DNA of 64,000 nucleotides from Lepturacanthus savala (lineage: Eukaryota; Chordata; Actinopteri; Scombriformes; Trichiuridae). This document shows positions 46,961 through 59,730 of the stretch, one piece after another. Location: the NCBI GenBank assembly GCA_030544235.1, contig CM060469.1:13510017-13574016 (forward strand). The letters are read 5' to 3'. Below the pieces are notes generated by a model. That model was not told where the DNA came from and searched no databases. It saw only the letters and a program-made list of their open reading frames with translations. Within the stretch, counting starts at the first letter, position 1; every line of letters begins with the position of its first letter. A program made the translations under genes and the position numbers.

Positions 46961-48889
46961 AATATCTGCTCAGGGCTAATGCCACCGGTACATGTTGAAA
47001 TGAAATTAGTGACCCGTTGAAATTTCCCTTCTATTTCCTCCTTAAATAAATAAATGGAAATCTGGAATGCTCAGGAGACGGCGAGCGAGATGCCGTCCTT
47101 CCCTGTGAATCCAGCGGGTGGGCTGGGATATCGCGGCAATAAAAGAGCGCAATTTCCATTCCCTTGAGCTTTTAAATCATTCATAGAACTCGGGATGTCA
47201 CAGTCAAACGCTGTACGTGACACCTATACAAAGACCCCTGCCACGCAACCGAGGGCTGAAGGTTGATCTCCCCGGTTTGCAAGTTGCTTAAAGCGGACAT
47301 CTGAAAATGTGTCACCGCCGTCTCAGTGCTCAAAGACAAAAAAAATCCACTGTGACTGCTTTCTGTCTCAGTCTACTGATGTTAAATCCAGTAATAATAA
47401 GGTCTGTTATGATGTCCTCACATCTCTCTCTTTTTTATTTTTTTCTTCTCCCCATACTGACTCCCACTCTGTGAGCTCACTTGCATTACATCACTGCTTT
47501 AGCTTATGCCGCTGCGCAGTAAGATTCCATGTTGTGTCATCGTTGAGCCACATGTGCTCCTCTCTTCCCCCCCCCAGTGGGAGGCTGTCTAATATTGCTG
47601 TGGGAATTACTGATATATGCTGTCTATGCGGGAGGTTTCATAACAACAATAACAACGCTGCTCACCCTGAATTTAAACCTGTTTACTGTCTGTTAATTGA
47701 CGAGTCGGGTAAGATTTATGGCAAGCGCCCCTGATCCGCTGTCTGCGACGGGGACGGTGCAGACACCCCCTCTGTCCGAGCACGCTCCTCGCTCCCTTGT
47801 GTTATACAAGCATGTCATGCTGTTAGATGCTGCCGCTCCTTTCCAGATCCTGCGAGCTGGTGTGACAGAGCATTGAAATGACACACCGGCAGGTTGGTCC
47901 CCCAATGCGACAGTGAGGTCGAGATATGATCCAAAAAAAACAAACAAACAGGTAAAACGCTATTTGGACCATAAATATCATTCATTAGCTTATGAATCCA
48001 GATGAGAAAAAAACTACGTTTACTTCTGGGATGCCTCTATGGCATGAAATCTTCGATATAATGACCTTATAAGTATTCATGCCGCGATAGTCGGGGAGAA
48101 TTTGTCTGTAAAATTGCCTGCCTGAGCAACAGTCCGATCCCTACGTCCTCTGCTCCAGTCTTGGCCTGGGGCGACTCCTGCTGCTGTTGATGGCTATCCA
48201 TTTGCTCTGCCCTCCCTGCGTATGGGAGGGAGGCAGAGAGGGAGCATCGGGCCCCATCTGCTGTGCCGATATTTACTATCCCTTCGCATTTGTGAGAAGG
48301 TGGAGGGGTGCAAAAGGCCCCCCAATTCCCTCATGGAGTTTTAGCAGTCTGGCAGGTCCGCGCACATGTGCGCACACATTGGAAGCAAGCGAATAAGAAG
48401 GAAAGATAAGAGGTAAATGGGTGGAGTGGAGAAAAGAAATTAACCAAAAGTTAAAGTCAGATTTGCTGTAGCTTGATGTGGCCCAGACACAAAACGAGGT
48501 GCTGTGACTGATAAGTGTGTAGCTGGGAATGAGTAGCCCAGCAAGGTTTGCTCCTGCCTCTTTGCTGCAACATTTCGTTGTTTAGCAGAGGCAGCGGGGG
48601 AAAGAAGTTCGGGGGTAGCTGCCGCCCTGAAAGTAGACCCAGCAGGCCGCCCTGAGCTGCTTAAAGCCGGCGGCGCTATTGTCTCACCGACACGAAAGCA
48701 AACAGTTCAATCACTGCTCCCAGAATCTGTTTTGACCCTTGGTAAGATCTCATCGGGAGAAGGTCACTTTTTTTGTCTGTGTATGTGTGTGTGTTGAGAT
48801 GCTGGAGGTCGCGCATCAGTCATGTGAATTATCCATTGAGAGGGCAGGAATCTGCCAGCAACACCTGCTTCTCTTCTCCACCCCAACTC
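46961..48889. other. Intergenic desert downstream of sox11
   Basis: No gene is supported. The stretches 47080-47230 and 47980-48140 are repeat-free, with CpG-containing and homeodomain-like words (GATATCGCGGCAATAAAAG, CATTCATTAGCTTATGAATC, ATGCCGCGATAGTCGG), and may be regulatory. An open frame at 47309-47734 has no recognisable domain. Confidence 0.45.
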
Positions 48890-49340
48890 CTGAGCATTTC
48901 TATTAATTAAACGGAGTCTCTCGGATGACATTTTGCAGATTTGAGGTTCAATATGTTCGGGGCGAACATTCTGTTTGCTCCACTCAATGTGTGACGGAAA
49001 ATAAATAGAGCCTTTTCAGCTTAAAAAAAAACAAACAAAAAAAGCGCCTCAATAATAGGTTCAGTGTAATTAGAGGCAACTTGTAATGACATCTAGGTCT
49101 GTTTAGAGAGCAATCACACAAGTTGGTCGGCCTGATTGTGGTCGGTTTGGTATTTACATAACCTCGTTTGGAACTAATTGTGACTCTGTGCGAGATATTT
49201 ATCTTACAGCTTTAGAGCGGCTGCAGGAGGCCTTTGCTCTTCCAATAAGAAAGAGGGCATTAGGCCAATACATCAGACCAAAGGGATCATAATGTACAAA
49301 GTGTGTTAACAGCGATTTAATTTAGATAAGAGTGTGTTTT
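48890..49340. promoter_or_regulatory. Candidate conserved non-coding element with palindrome
   Basis: Motif-dense sequence with TATTAATTAAACG, GTGTAATTAGAGG, GGAACTAATTGTG and TTTAATTTAGATAAG. It contains the 17-bp palindrome ATGTTCG-GGG-CGAACAT (48953-48969), overlapping GAACATTCTGTTT, which resembles a steroid-receptor element with one half imperfect. One A-rich tract interrupts at 49023-49041. Confidence 0.35.
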
Positions 49341-51149
49341 ATAAGGTTACATACATTTAGTACATTTTTTCACCCCCAAATTTAGGATTTTTTTTTTTCT
49401 TAAGCAGGCAGATCAATCAAGAAATTGAGAACAAATTCGTATTCATGACATGACTGATAAATGGGCAGGGGAAATAATTGATTCAAACACACTGACACAC
49501 ACATACACAGAATATGCTGCATAACAATTCTATGATATTTTCCAAAATAGAAGAATATATATATATATATATTTTTGCTGTTCTGTTCAGCTCAGATGCT
49601 GTGTGCGGGCCGTTCTTACCACAGAGAGCAGAGAGAGTCATGGTGCAGGTACCTCCACCTCTCCTCTGCCCCACCGGCCACCTCTCTGTCACTCAGGCTG
49701 CTGATGTTTTGTCTGAGGTACATTTAGGCGGCTGAGAGGGAACCTACACCTGCGCACTCACTCTCCCCTTATGGCCTTTGACGTCTTTTCCCCTATTTCT
49801 CTCTCTCTCCCTCTTTGGTCACTCCCATCCTATTCAGATACTGATTTCAGCACAGCCCTGAGAGTTGAGAACACGGTGAGAAGTAGAGAGGATAGTAAAA
49901 CATGCCTATGTATATATTTTATGAGGGGGCAAGAAACTTCACGATAAACTCAGCAAATTTGATTATTGCTGTCATGTACCTTTATAATACTTCATACACT
50001 TGGTGATATTTACCAGTAGTTTATGAATGTAGATGTCATAGAAATTCATGTTGTATTTTTCTAAACTTGGGTCCCAGGTAGACACCACATTTCCCTTTTG
50101 GGTCTTGAGCCATTAAAGTGTGTGAATCCCTGCTTTAGATGATTCACTAGTCCATATATGTTTATATGTGTTGACTAGATAATGTTGTTGCCCTGTAATC
50201 AAATGGGGCGAACATTAGTGTGTTATTAGAGCTCGCTGCTCTCTCATTGTATGTGTGTATCTGCTGAGGAAAAGTCTTTTTGGCTTTCTGCCCAGATGCA
50301 TGGATTTAAGGCCCCCTCCCCCGCTTTTTGGAGTCTGGAATTGTGTGTGTGTGTGCATGTAGCTGTTTTGTCTGCGGTCTTATATCATTTCTTGGTTTGT
50401 TGTCGTGCTAGTGTAAACTCGAAAGAAACATAGACGGTCCCGAATGTGATTCTAACTGCTGACTAATCTGTAGGAGTGTGTTTTCTGATCATGGCGCAGT
50501 GTATAACTTGGTGTTAAATTGTAGTTGGGGGAAGAAAAAAAAAAGAGAGAAAAAACTTAGGTTAAGGAAAGGCACACCGCTCTTCTGCAACTCTTCAGTT
50601 TAATGATGCCAGTATCAGACATTCATGACCCCCTGCCTGCCCACTGCAGGATTAAGTAAGGCAGTAATATAGATTCACAACTGCAGCTCAAGGGGAGTCC
50701 ATGCAATTTCCCCCTAAAGCTAGAGCAGAGCCAGCAGTTGGTCATTCATATGCATCTGAAATCTAATACTCTGCTGCTGTGCCCCTCAGTGGCCCCACCT
50801 TTCCTGACTCACCAGTGAACCTCGACTCCACCAACGCACTCTGACCATTATACCCACCCCCCCCCCCCCCCCCCAACTCCCCTTTGCTGTATTTGCATGT
50901 TACCCAGGTTACACTGTCAGGGTACCCCCCTCACAGTCAGACTTGACGCAGGGTCTCATTTGATAGTCTTTGCTGCTTCAGTAAATAATTAGCACACTGA
51001 ATCCTCTGGGGCCCTATACAGGAAGCATGGCTTGCTTACCAGGGAGGCAGAGGTTCTAATGATTGCTATCCTGCAAGGTTTTTGATAGCAGCCTCCGCCC
51101 CCACCCCCAACCCCTTCTCCTAGCGCAGTCTGTGTGAAAAAATAACACA
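49341..51149. other. Intergenic desert
   Basis: No gene is supported. A short (TA)n lies at about 49555-49571 and a C18 run at 50857-50874. A likely remnant of a hAT-type repeat end lies at about 50066-50130 (AAACTTGGGTCCC, AGCCATTAAAGTGTGTGAAT). The rest is unique. Confidence 0.5.
50857..50874. repeat. Poly(C) tract, 18 C
   Basis: An uninterrupted C18 run in a C-rich context. Confidence 0.9.
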
Positions 51150-51470
51150 TACCCTTCAAGATTGAATTTTGAATGTGAATAAAGTTGCAGTTAAACCGAC
51201 TGGATTCATATTTATACGATTTTTTGAAGCATTAGTCCGCGATGAAACGATTTATATGACTTCAAAGTTTGTGCTCGCGAGGAAACTGATCAAAAGAATA
51301 TTCTTAAAAACAGATGTTTTCAGTTGAGTTATGAAGGGCAAATTAATATGCTGATATACATTTCTCATCATTAGGCGAATTAACAGTTTAGAGATGAATT
51401 ACACCAACATATTGTCTAATATGCTGTGCGTTTAGTCGGCAGTTGTTTTACATTTTAAGCATTTTTTTTC
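51150..51470. promoter_or_regulatory. Candidate conserved non-coding element
   Basis: AT-rich, repeat-free sequence with CATATTTATACGAT, GCGATGAAACGATTTATATG, GGCAAATTAATATGC and GGCGAATTAACAG. The mixture of CpG and homeodomain words is unusual for neutral AT-rich sequence. Function inferred. Confidence 0.3.
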
Positions 51471-51539
51471 CCTACCAAACCAGTGGCATCCAGCAGTTGC
51501 CAGATGAATGGTTGACCTCACTGATTAGCAAAGGAGACA

Positions 51540-51910
51540 CTCAGACAAAGTAATGTCCTCTCAGGATTGTGTCCATGAAATGACAACTCCTGCCAAAAAG
51601 TCCATTAACTGCCTGAAGATGTTAATGGCTCTGTCGAACTATAGATGCGGAGACAACTTCAGATGTTATTGTAAGGGATGGAGAGAATAAATGAAAATGC
51701 GCCAGGACCTGAGAGGGACTTGAAACCCCCCCCCCATGCCCTCCAGTGAATGTTGAACCCAAAAAAGGGCAAAACGAATCACACTGCTGAATAATTCATA
51801 CTCATAGCGGATGAACAATTCATATGCATCATGCTGAATCTATATCCATTATGGAGAGACCGTTATATATTCATAAAAAATACAGGACACCAGACACCTT
51901 TAAAGATTGT
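51540..51910. promoter_or_regulatory. Candidate conserved non-coding element with duplicated AATTCATA module
   Basis: Contains ATTAACTGCC, GTTAATGGC and a duplicated module: AATTCATA followed by a CAT-containing word at 51793 and 51817, spaced 24 bp. The second copy runs into a POU-like TATGCAT. A C9 run lies at about 51727-51735. Function inferred. Confidence 0.3.
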
Positions 51911-52229
51911 TGGGGAACATGCAAGCAAATCTGCATCTCTGGGAGTTAAATGCACAGATGGCAGCTCCCATCTCCTAACAGGATTCGTAGGTTGATTTTA
52001 TTGGCTCCCCAGCGTTCCCATTACAGAGACATTCAGGGCTAGACCGGAGGAACGTGTGGCCTGGTCAAGGCGGCATACAAGATGGTGTAGAGACACGTTT
52101 TACGCACGACTGGCACAAATGCGGCGCACACAGCCTCCGTGGGAGGTTCTGGGTGGTTGTAGATTGTTTGTAGCCGGTGGGGACTGGAGCTATAGTGTCT
52201 GAAGAGATGTGACATGTAGCTCCACTCCA

Positions 52230-52285
52230 CACCACTGATACACACAAACACTGCTGACACACACACACACGCACACACACACACA
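52230..52285. repeat. Impure (AC)n microsatellite
   Basis: CACACAC runs with a GC interruption, densest at 52256-52285 and followed by a CT run. The Cys/Val-rich frames read from the other strand are artefacts of it. Confidence 0.85.
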
Positions 52286-52369
52286 CCCTCTCTCTCTCTG
52301 CTGCTCTCCTGGCTGGTCAGAGTTATTCATTTCGTTGAGCACCTCAGCCGCCAGCAGAGAAATGCTGTC

Positions 52370-52625
52370 ACTGGGTCATTACAAATACCCACAGGCGGTT
52401 GAGAATGTCCTCACAGATACAAGAGACAAACGTGGGCCTGCATGCCACTGCCGGGGTGCTGCCGCTGTTTGATGGCGTTCTGAATGACCTACATTTCTCT
52501 CCTTCAGATATTTCATATTGGACGCGATGAAATCATGGATCGCTAATCCAAGACCCGACGGAATTGAGTGGTTTGGGACCGAAATTGGCAGAAATGCCAT
52601 TGTCAGATCTGCTCAACATGTTTAA
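52370..52625. promoter_or_regulatory. Candidate conserved non-coding element
   Basis: Repeat-free sequence with TGGCAGAAATGCCATTGTCA, TTTGATGGCG, GATCGCTAATCCAAG (Otx/Pitx-like TAATCC) and several CpGs. Bounded by microsatellite sequence upstream and AT-rich sequence downstream. Function inferred. Confidence 0.3.
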
Positions 52626-54819
52626 AAAATACAGTCAAATTCATTCTAAAACATTTCAAAAATCGTATAACGCATAATATTGTATTGTAATGTCTTTGTG
52701 GATAACAAATGCTCTGTATTCAAGTGTACATTTTTTCTTATTTTGAATACAGGGTAAGTCTTCCTTTAATCCTTCATATCAGACTATTGAAAAATGGAAT
52801 ACTGAGACCTTGTTGTTTACGAGACCCGGGCTTGCAACCGTACCTCCATGCACGCTGCGTCTGTATATGGCTCACCTCAGTGACAGGACGGTCACGGGCA
52901 ATTTTTACCGAGTGGTGAGATGAGGGACATGACTGTGATCAAAAGACGACTGCTCATTGATTTTAAAAACCACACATTATGCTGCAAATATATATCAAAG
53001 GGAACAGCCTGCATGGCCTCTGTGATATGCTCAGCATGATTTAAACATGCTAAGGCCATGTTTAAGCCTCAAGCTAACACATTTTAACTCTGAATAACGA
53101 GGTGTAACTGCCTCCATGCCTGCACATGGGAATCACTGGAGGTAAAAAAAAAAAAATGAGAGAGAGAGAGAGAGAGAAAAAATCAAAATGGTGAGAGAGG
53201 AGAGGAAGAAAGACTAATACAAAAAAATTGTGCCACTGCGATTTGATGAATTATTAAACTCCCCTTTATAGATTTCTTAATTAGAAAGGGTAATCCAGTA
53301 ATTAACATGAGGACCAGTTGGCTGGTACAGTATATTACTGAAACATACAATCCCATTTCCAGTATTACTGTGTGCTGCAAGTTCCCTCATAAAAACTCAC
53401 TAATAATCCCATTAGGTCTTACTACAGAAACTATACTCTACTCATCTTTTAAGCGCCAGCCTCAACCGTGTAATTGCTGTGCATTTAAAGCAATTTGGTC
53501 AGTGGCGACAGAAACCTGCTTAGTGCTGAAAAGTTAATGACACTGAAAGCCAATACTAATACCCCTACCACTTAGCCTACCGTTTGGCAGAATTTGTCAT
53601 TACACAGTTCCTTACTCAAAAACTGATGGGTTTTACATTTCCCAGTGTTAACCCCCAAACTCCACTAAGGTAATACCAGTTGAAATGCAAAAAAAAAAAA
53701 AAAAAAAAAAGAGAGAGAGAGAAAATGTTAGCCATCGATAGTCTGTCACAACTGCAAGACACAAACACAGGACATTGTTGTCCGTGAAGGTAATACCACT
53801 GAGGACTTGACAGTGAGTGGCAACAAAGATGTGTTCACTCTGTGTTTAAATAGAGATACAAGGCATCAAAGTGATTGAATGGTCACAATAACAGATTTAG
53901 TTGTTTTTGTTCAATTTCAATCAGGCAGCCGGCTTGTTCCTGTCATGACAGAGTCCCCTAGCACATTGGAATTGCGTGACTGATATCTCATACACTAGAT
54001 TTCTCACTTCAGCGCACCCTAGAATCCAACCTGCCCGACCCTATCACCCCCCCCTACCCGCCCACACACCTACACACATGCAAACACAAACTCCTCCCTC
54101 CCCAGCAACTTCCATCCCCATCCCCCGAACTCATCCATCCAAACTAAAACACCTTTATGGTCCCATTTCTAGAAAGTCTGCTGCCTTGATTTGCTTTGGC
54201 ATTCCCGTCCTTATTCATCCAGTGGGACTGTGAGCTGGAATAATTAGGAGGACGCCATAAGGCCCTCTACCTCCTGACAAGTGATCAACAAACAATGATT
54301 TATGAGGCCATCTCGTATCAGGGGATGACCATTGATTTAAACACACAAAGCAAAAAACACACACACATGCATGGACACTCACAACTTCTGACACAGATGA
54401 CCATATGCATAAATCAGATACAATCTGAGTCTCTACATTTTCAGGTGCTGTTGTTTTGTGCTGACCTGTCCTATTTACCTGTCACTCAATTTAATACATA
54501 CCAAAACTCATCAGCCCACATCGTGATATGGATTTGACGAGTGATCCGACTGGCAACAGTGTGCACTGTTTAAAATCCCTTGAATGCTTCAACGAACCTT
54601 CTGCAAATCAATGCTGAGCTCTTTTACTCCACAGATGCTGATTCCACATATTTTCTAACTGTTGTTTTAAGTATTGATTGTCATAGAGGCCTGTAAGAAA
54701 CACAACAACGATGCGACGTCTGTGTTTCACTGTTTGGAATGAGCCTAGTATATCACTTTGGCCTGTCTGTTGTTTTGGTATGCCTAGGTAAGGTTTCTTG
54801 ACAGACAACATGCATGCTG
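52626..54819. other. Intergenic desert
   Basis: No gene is supported. A-rich tract and (GA)n at 53142-53180, A22 followed by GA at 53689-53722, and C- and CA-rich sequence at about 54043-54130. The rest is unique and carries no exon-like frame. Confidence 0.5.
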
Positions 54820-55200
54820 TGTTTTATTACTCCGCCAGCTGCGAGGTCATTATACATCGCTCTTCCTGTGAAATCATAGGATCATATTTCTATGTGTACT
54901 GGAAAGCAGCGGCTTCGGCTACTGATTAATGAGTAATGAAATGGCTTTTAGTTATTACAGGATGAAAATATTAATATGAGAGATGCTGAGTGAGAAGAAG
55001 GGCGCCTTTATTATGTTACCAGTCGGTTCCATCATCCCATAGATCTGTCATAGGTTCGCAGCGTCAAAGAGATTAAGAAGCTATATTAGTCATCAAATGC
55101 TAAGTGATCCTGGTCCTATTAGAATGGGCGCGGGCTGTCATATAGGACTCATTTTAGCACTCAATAAATCTAAGTCTGTAATAATTTTGTGCATATGATA
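54820..55200. promoter_or_regulatory. Candidate conserved non-coding element
   Basis: Almost 400 bp without simple repeats, containing CTACTGATTAATGAGTAATG, AAATATTAATATGAG, GCGCCTTTATTATG, GAGATTAAG and CAATAAATC, with CpGs scattered through it. One of the best candidates in the downstream half. Function inferred. Confidence 0.4.
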
Positions 55201-55279
55201 TGCTGCTCTGGGCAGAAATTCTCAAATAGTTTACTTCATCATCAGTAACAAACGCATTTCATTCATACTTTTTTATACT

Positions 55280-55843
55280 TTATTTATGAAAAAGGTACTC
55301 AGATCCTTTAATTGAGTAAAATAGATGTTATCAACAAAAATTACTCTATAACAAGTTCTGAACTGAAAATGTTAGTTGATTAATAGCAATAGTACTAGTA
55401 TTATAGTATTGTATCATAATAATCTGGGTCCTGGAACCAGCTCAAGGTTTAAGTTGACTAATCTTGTTTTAAAAGTTAATTATTATCTGTTAAAACAGAG
55501 GCCTGCCACTGCTTTTTTAAAGTTTGGTGTAAGTCTGTCTATGTTGTATGATGTAGTTTCATCATAACTTTGTATTTGCTGCATTCTTGGCCTGGGCTTC
55601 CTTCTAAAAGAGATGTCAATCTCAATGGCAAAATAAACGATAAATAGAATAAAAAATAAAAATAATATTTAGTTTTTACATGTGAAAACAGTCACATGTG
55701 AAGTGCAAAGTATGATATTGATATAATTCTAATAGATTGCAGTGGAATGGAAGTATAAAGTAGCATAAAAAAAATTATTAAGTACTTAAATTCTACCAAA
55801 ATACAGTACTTGAGTAAACGTACTTAATTACTTTCAACCACTG
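55280..55843. mobile_element. hAT-like non-autonomous element with intact target duplication, 564 bp
   Basis: GTACTCAGATCCTTTAATTG near the left end and CAGTACTTGAGTAAACGTAC with ACTTTCAACCACTG at the right end belong to the same family as the element at 13510. A perfect 8-bp duplication TTTATACT flanks it (55272-55279 and 55844-55851), which fixes both ends. The left terminal repeat itself has decayed. No transposase. Confidence 0.75.
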
Positions 55844-55851
55844 TTTATACT

Positions 55852-57119
55852 AATTAAAAGACACATGCTAAATGCCTTAGAGACATTAAACAATGTGGGG
55901 ATGAACTCTGCATTATTGTCTTCCCTTACCACAGATTGATCGTCACTGCAGTCAGGTCGATATGTGTCGTTAATAAGGTGACTGGACCGACTGTCTATAC
56001 CACAATACCACAGTGCATGATGATGCAGAAGTGTGTGTGTATACTGTATGTGTGTGTGTGTTTTTGTCTGAGCGAGTTCACTAGTGCGTGATAGAGATGG
56101 CGTAATGCTGTCTCTTAGCCTTTCTCCTCTTTCTCTGGCATGGGATGATAAGAATGGATGCCATTATGGTCTTTGCAATTATACTGTTATTAGGAATTGT
56201 TGTTGGTCAGAGGCAGCAGATCAAAAGGAGTGGATCCATATTGATTAACTGCCTTTGTAAGGGAATGACCAAGTCGAGCTCTCACACAGTGGAAGGACGA
56301 GAATGTGTGCTCTGATTGACTCCTCCTCAGCTTTAACTTACATTGTGGCAGTTGAATAATTGAGCAGGCAGCATGAATCCCGTATTAGAGATTCATGTGT
56401 CTCACCCCACCTCTTCCTCTCTATGCTACCTTCAGCAGGCGGATGATTGAAAGGCCTCTGGTGTCTCTCTGCTCTACGTGGATAAGCAGTTGTCATAGGA
56501 AACATCAATACTTGAATGGATAGACAGTTTTATCCATTGATTAAACACTGAGTGAATGCACGAGTACTCACCCCGATGTCCATGCCAGTAACTACCCCTC
56601 CTCCATTTTTGTGATTTAGGGCACATTTGTGCAATGATCTCTAAGTGCGATGTCATTCCCCTTGCCGCGCCATATTTGCAAGAGCATAATCGATAACTTC
56701 ATTTAAGCTCCGGTACGCGGGGATGGAGAACCATGGGAGTGGGGATAGCAATGTTTTATATTGTTGCATAAGGTCAAGCCCATGTTTCTCCTGCTTGGAG
56801 AATCGGTTCAGAAATAGCCCCATCAACATTGATGAAGCAATGACGGATGGGAATTATGGTTCAGCAGGTCAAAAATTGCCACTTGAAAACTTATAATCAA
56901 TCACAATTTCCCCTCATTTTACAGTAGAAATGAACTGTATTTAGCCATGAGTTAGTCTTTTTCGTGCAATATATATTTTATTTACTATTTAGACGCCATC
57001 CTCTAAATCAAAAAGATAACAAAAGAATACTTTTATTCATTTTTATGGGGAAAGAAAAAAAAATCAGCAAGACTCTGTTGCCTGCCTTCATTTCGCATTT
57101 TATATCCCAAGAATGCAAA
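55852..57119. other. Intergenic desert
   Basis: No gene is supported. A GT-rich patch lies at about 56030-56063. The stretch 56100-56400 is repeat-free with GATTGACTCC and TGAATAATTGAGC words, and 56640-56880 is similar; either could be regulatory. The rest is unremarkable. Confidence 0.5.
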
Positions 57120-57560
57120 GCGAGAAGGATGGTGCCTGACTGACACTTTGGTCTACTGCAGCGCCTGGTCAAATAGGACTCTTATTACGGTGGCGATCTC
57201 ATTCGGCTGGTCATTAGACAATCAAATGAGAATAATCTGCCCGGATCTCAATTACGAAGAAGCCAATTCTCCTGGTACGCTGATGGCCTTTCGGTGAAGC
57301 ACGGAGCCTTACCAGGTGTGTTGCTCTTACACTGATTGCTCATTTGTGCCCGGGAGATCTCACTATATGTGAATGCCCTTTATGACGACGGAAAAAAATG
57401 CCAGTGGGAAAAGTATTGAATATGAATATGGAGCGGAAAGGGTAAAAGAAGCACAATTGTTTCCTGGATTTCATTATTGGGGTTTCATCACTGAGACACA
57501 GCGAGTAAACATGTATTACCTCACAAGCTGCCGTCATTATGGGAATCTATATTAAACTGA
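57120..57560. promoter_or_regulatory. Candidate conserved non-coding element, about 440 bp
   Basis: Long repeat-free block with GGTCATTAGACAATCAAATG, ATCTCAATTACGAAG, AGCACAATTGTTTCC (SOX-like inverted pair), TTTCATTATTGGGG and GTCATTATGGG, plus many CpGs. It yields open frames on both strands with no recognisable domain. Lack of stop codons in places reflects composition, not coding. Confidence 0.4.
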
Positions 57561-58591
57561 AATAGCCCATATTTGACGTTTCATTTCACATTAACTTCAT
57601 ATGCAGGATTTTATTCCCATCTAAGGACTCTTCAACTTAACCACGTGTTCAATATTTTTCCTTGAAATATAGACTAACTACTGTAAACCGAAAGTGACTC
57701 AAAAGCCATACATGCCCTCTAACAGTTGGGAGCGTGTTGTTTTCAAGGGCATCCATTTGCTCCGTCCTTGGCCAAAACAGCAGTGGCCGTTGCCCTCAGC
57801 ATTAACCCCTGCTGGCTCCTAGAGGTTAAAACCCCTCGCTTGATTTACAACAGCCAGTGGACACGGCGGCCATTAAAAAGATGTAAATTTGGGCTGTTTG
57901 TAGAGAGGGGTGCATGAACCCACTGACAGACCACCCACTCTCTCTCCCTCAAACAACACTCTCCGTGGCTGTGGCTCACAAATCAGGTGGGAGCTTTCAT
58001 TTGGCGAAGGTCACGGACCTTTTTATCACCTCTTTAAGACGCCCTTTGGAGCCATCTCTCATGTTGCACAACTGGATGCTGCACATCCTTTCGGTGCATG
58101 GCTATTAGGCAGAAATATTTGTTGCCTCCGACGGTTTGACAAGTGGCTCTTGCTGATCAAAAAGTGTCAATAAAGCATGCAGCTTGCAAAGTGATTATTA
58201 AATACCACCAAGAGAGTTGAAAGTCACCTAGACAGTGGTCTGTACTCCGGCTTAAATAATTCCATATCAGTTATCAACTTAGTATTTACATTTCCCCCCC
58301 TACATCTTCCACACATAAGGTTTAAAAATCACTGACATCTGCTTGTTTGCTCAATTGTGACGGATGGATTAAACGTCACCCATGTTCCTGGTGTATCTGT
58401 CAGTCTCTGTATGGGTGTATGGGTGTTGTGTATGTGCTTGCGTTGTTTGTTTCCTTCAGATGTTAGTGTTGTGTCTGTCAGTCTTGCTTGCCTCTCTTGT
58501 CCTGACATGCTCTGCTTGATCCTGCGTCATTTGGCACCCTCTCAAGTTCCCCCCATCCTTTGCAAAACACACAAACACATACACACACACG

Positions 58592-58627
<36 letters not shown>

Positions 58628-59730
58628 CATCCACAATTAGCCAAGATAAGCTGGGATTCTGTGACTTCCTGCAGATTCCTCTTCAGATAAAGGGGAAGAA
58701 TTTAAGGCCCTGCACAGACAGAGACGTGGGTATAAAAGAGCCTCTCTGGAAGCCTAAGGAAAATAACCATTGGCCACAGCATCATCCTGTCATACTACAT
58801 TACTTTTGGGTTTTTGCACACCTCAATAGTTCTCTTTGCTGAAACTCATTTATCACATAGCAGGGGACGGACACCGTCGTATCATTCGAAATGTCTCTGA
58901 AAGTGTGACAACCTACTGTTTTGGACAGGATCAGCTCATTCGAGTCTTGGCAGTAAAAATGTATCACTGTAGGAGAAAAAACATTTTTTTGAATAGAAAA
59001 TAGAACCCAGTGTTTGTGATTCAACATGACATGAGATATATTCAGGTTGCAGCCTCGTCTTCCTCGTCATTTTTTCCTGACAGTATTACTTCTGTTTCAC
59101 AACAGATCAACACATATTTTTGAGAAAATGATCGTAAGTGGTACTTGCTGAAAACAGCCTTATTATAGTATTATCTGCTACCAGTGGAAATGCTCTGAAC
59201 TTCATTTTTTCTTTAAAGTTGCCTAAAATTTAAGACAAGGGCTGCATTCAATACTATTATGTTGTCACTCCAAACACAGTTTTTAAATTGAAGACGAACT
59301 CTGTCCACCAAGGACTTTTCAGGATGAAGCTCTGTCCATATTAAAACAACTATAAGTGCATATCATGTACACTGGGTATGTGTTTATCAGTGTAGTAGCT
59401 GGTGTTATGCACCTAATGCTGGCATTGCATTATGCTAAATACGAAGAAGAAGCCAGCATTTCTTCTTTCCTAATGTGAATGGATGGTCCAGGTTAACCTA
59501 TGCATAAAGAGCTAACTTAGGTAGCATTGGAGCATCTTTTCTTATCTTTAAATCAAACTGGTCTTTTAATGGTTGCCACTCAGGGACTCCATCAAGGCTG
59601 GGGCTCATCACAAAGAGCAGTACCAGGAACATTATCCACAGAATTGATGTTGTTTGTTTTCTTCCAGGAATGTGATGTGGGCATGATGAATCAGAGAAGG
59701 ACACATCATGACTGATAAGACCGAGTCACT
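57561..59730. other. Intergenic desert
   Basis: No gene is supported. The stretch 57720-58200 is repeat-free and may be partly regulatory. An (AC)n microsatellite lies at 58581-58625. The rest is AT-rich unique sequence. Confidence 0.5.
58581..58625. repeat. (AC)n microsatellite
   Basis: A 45-nt AC repeat with two GC interruptions at about 58591-58596. Confidence 0.9.
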
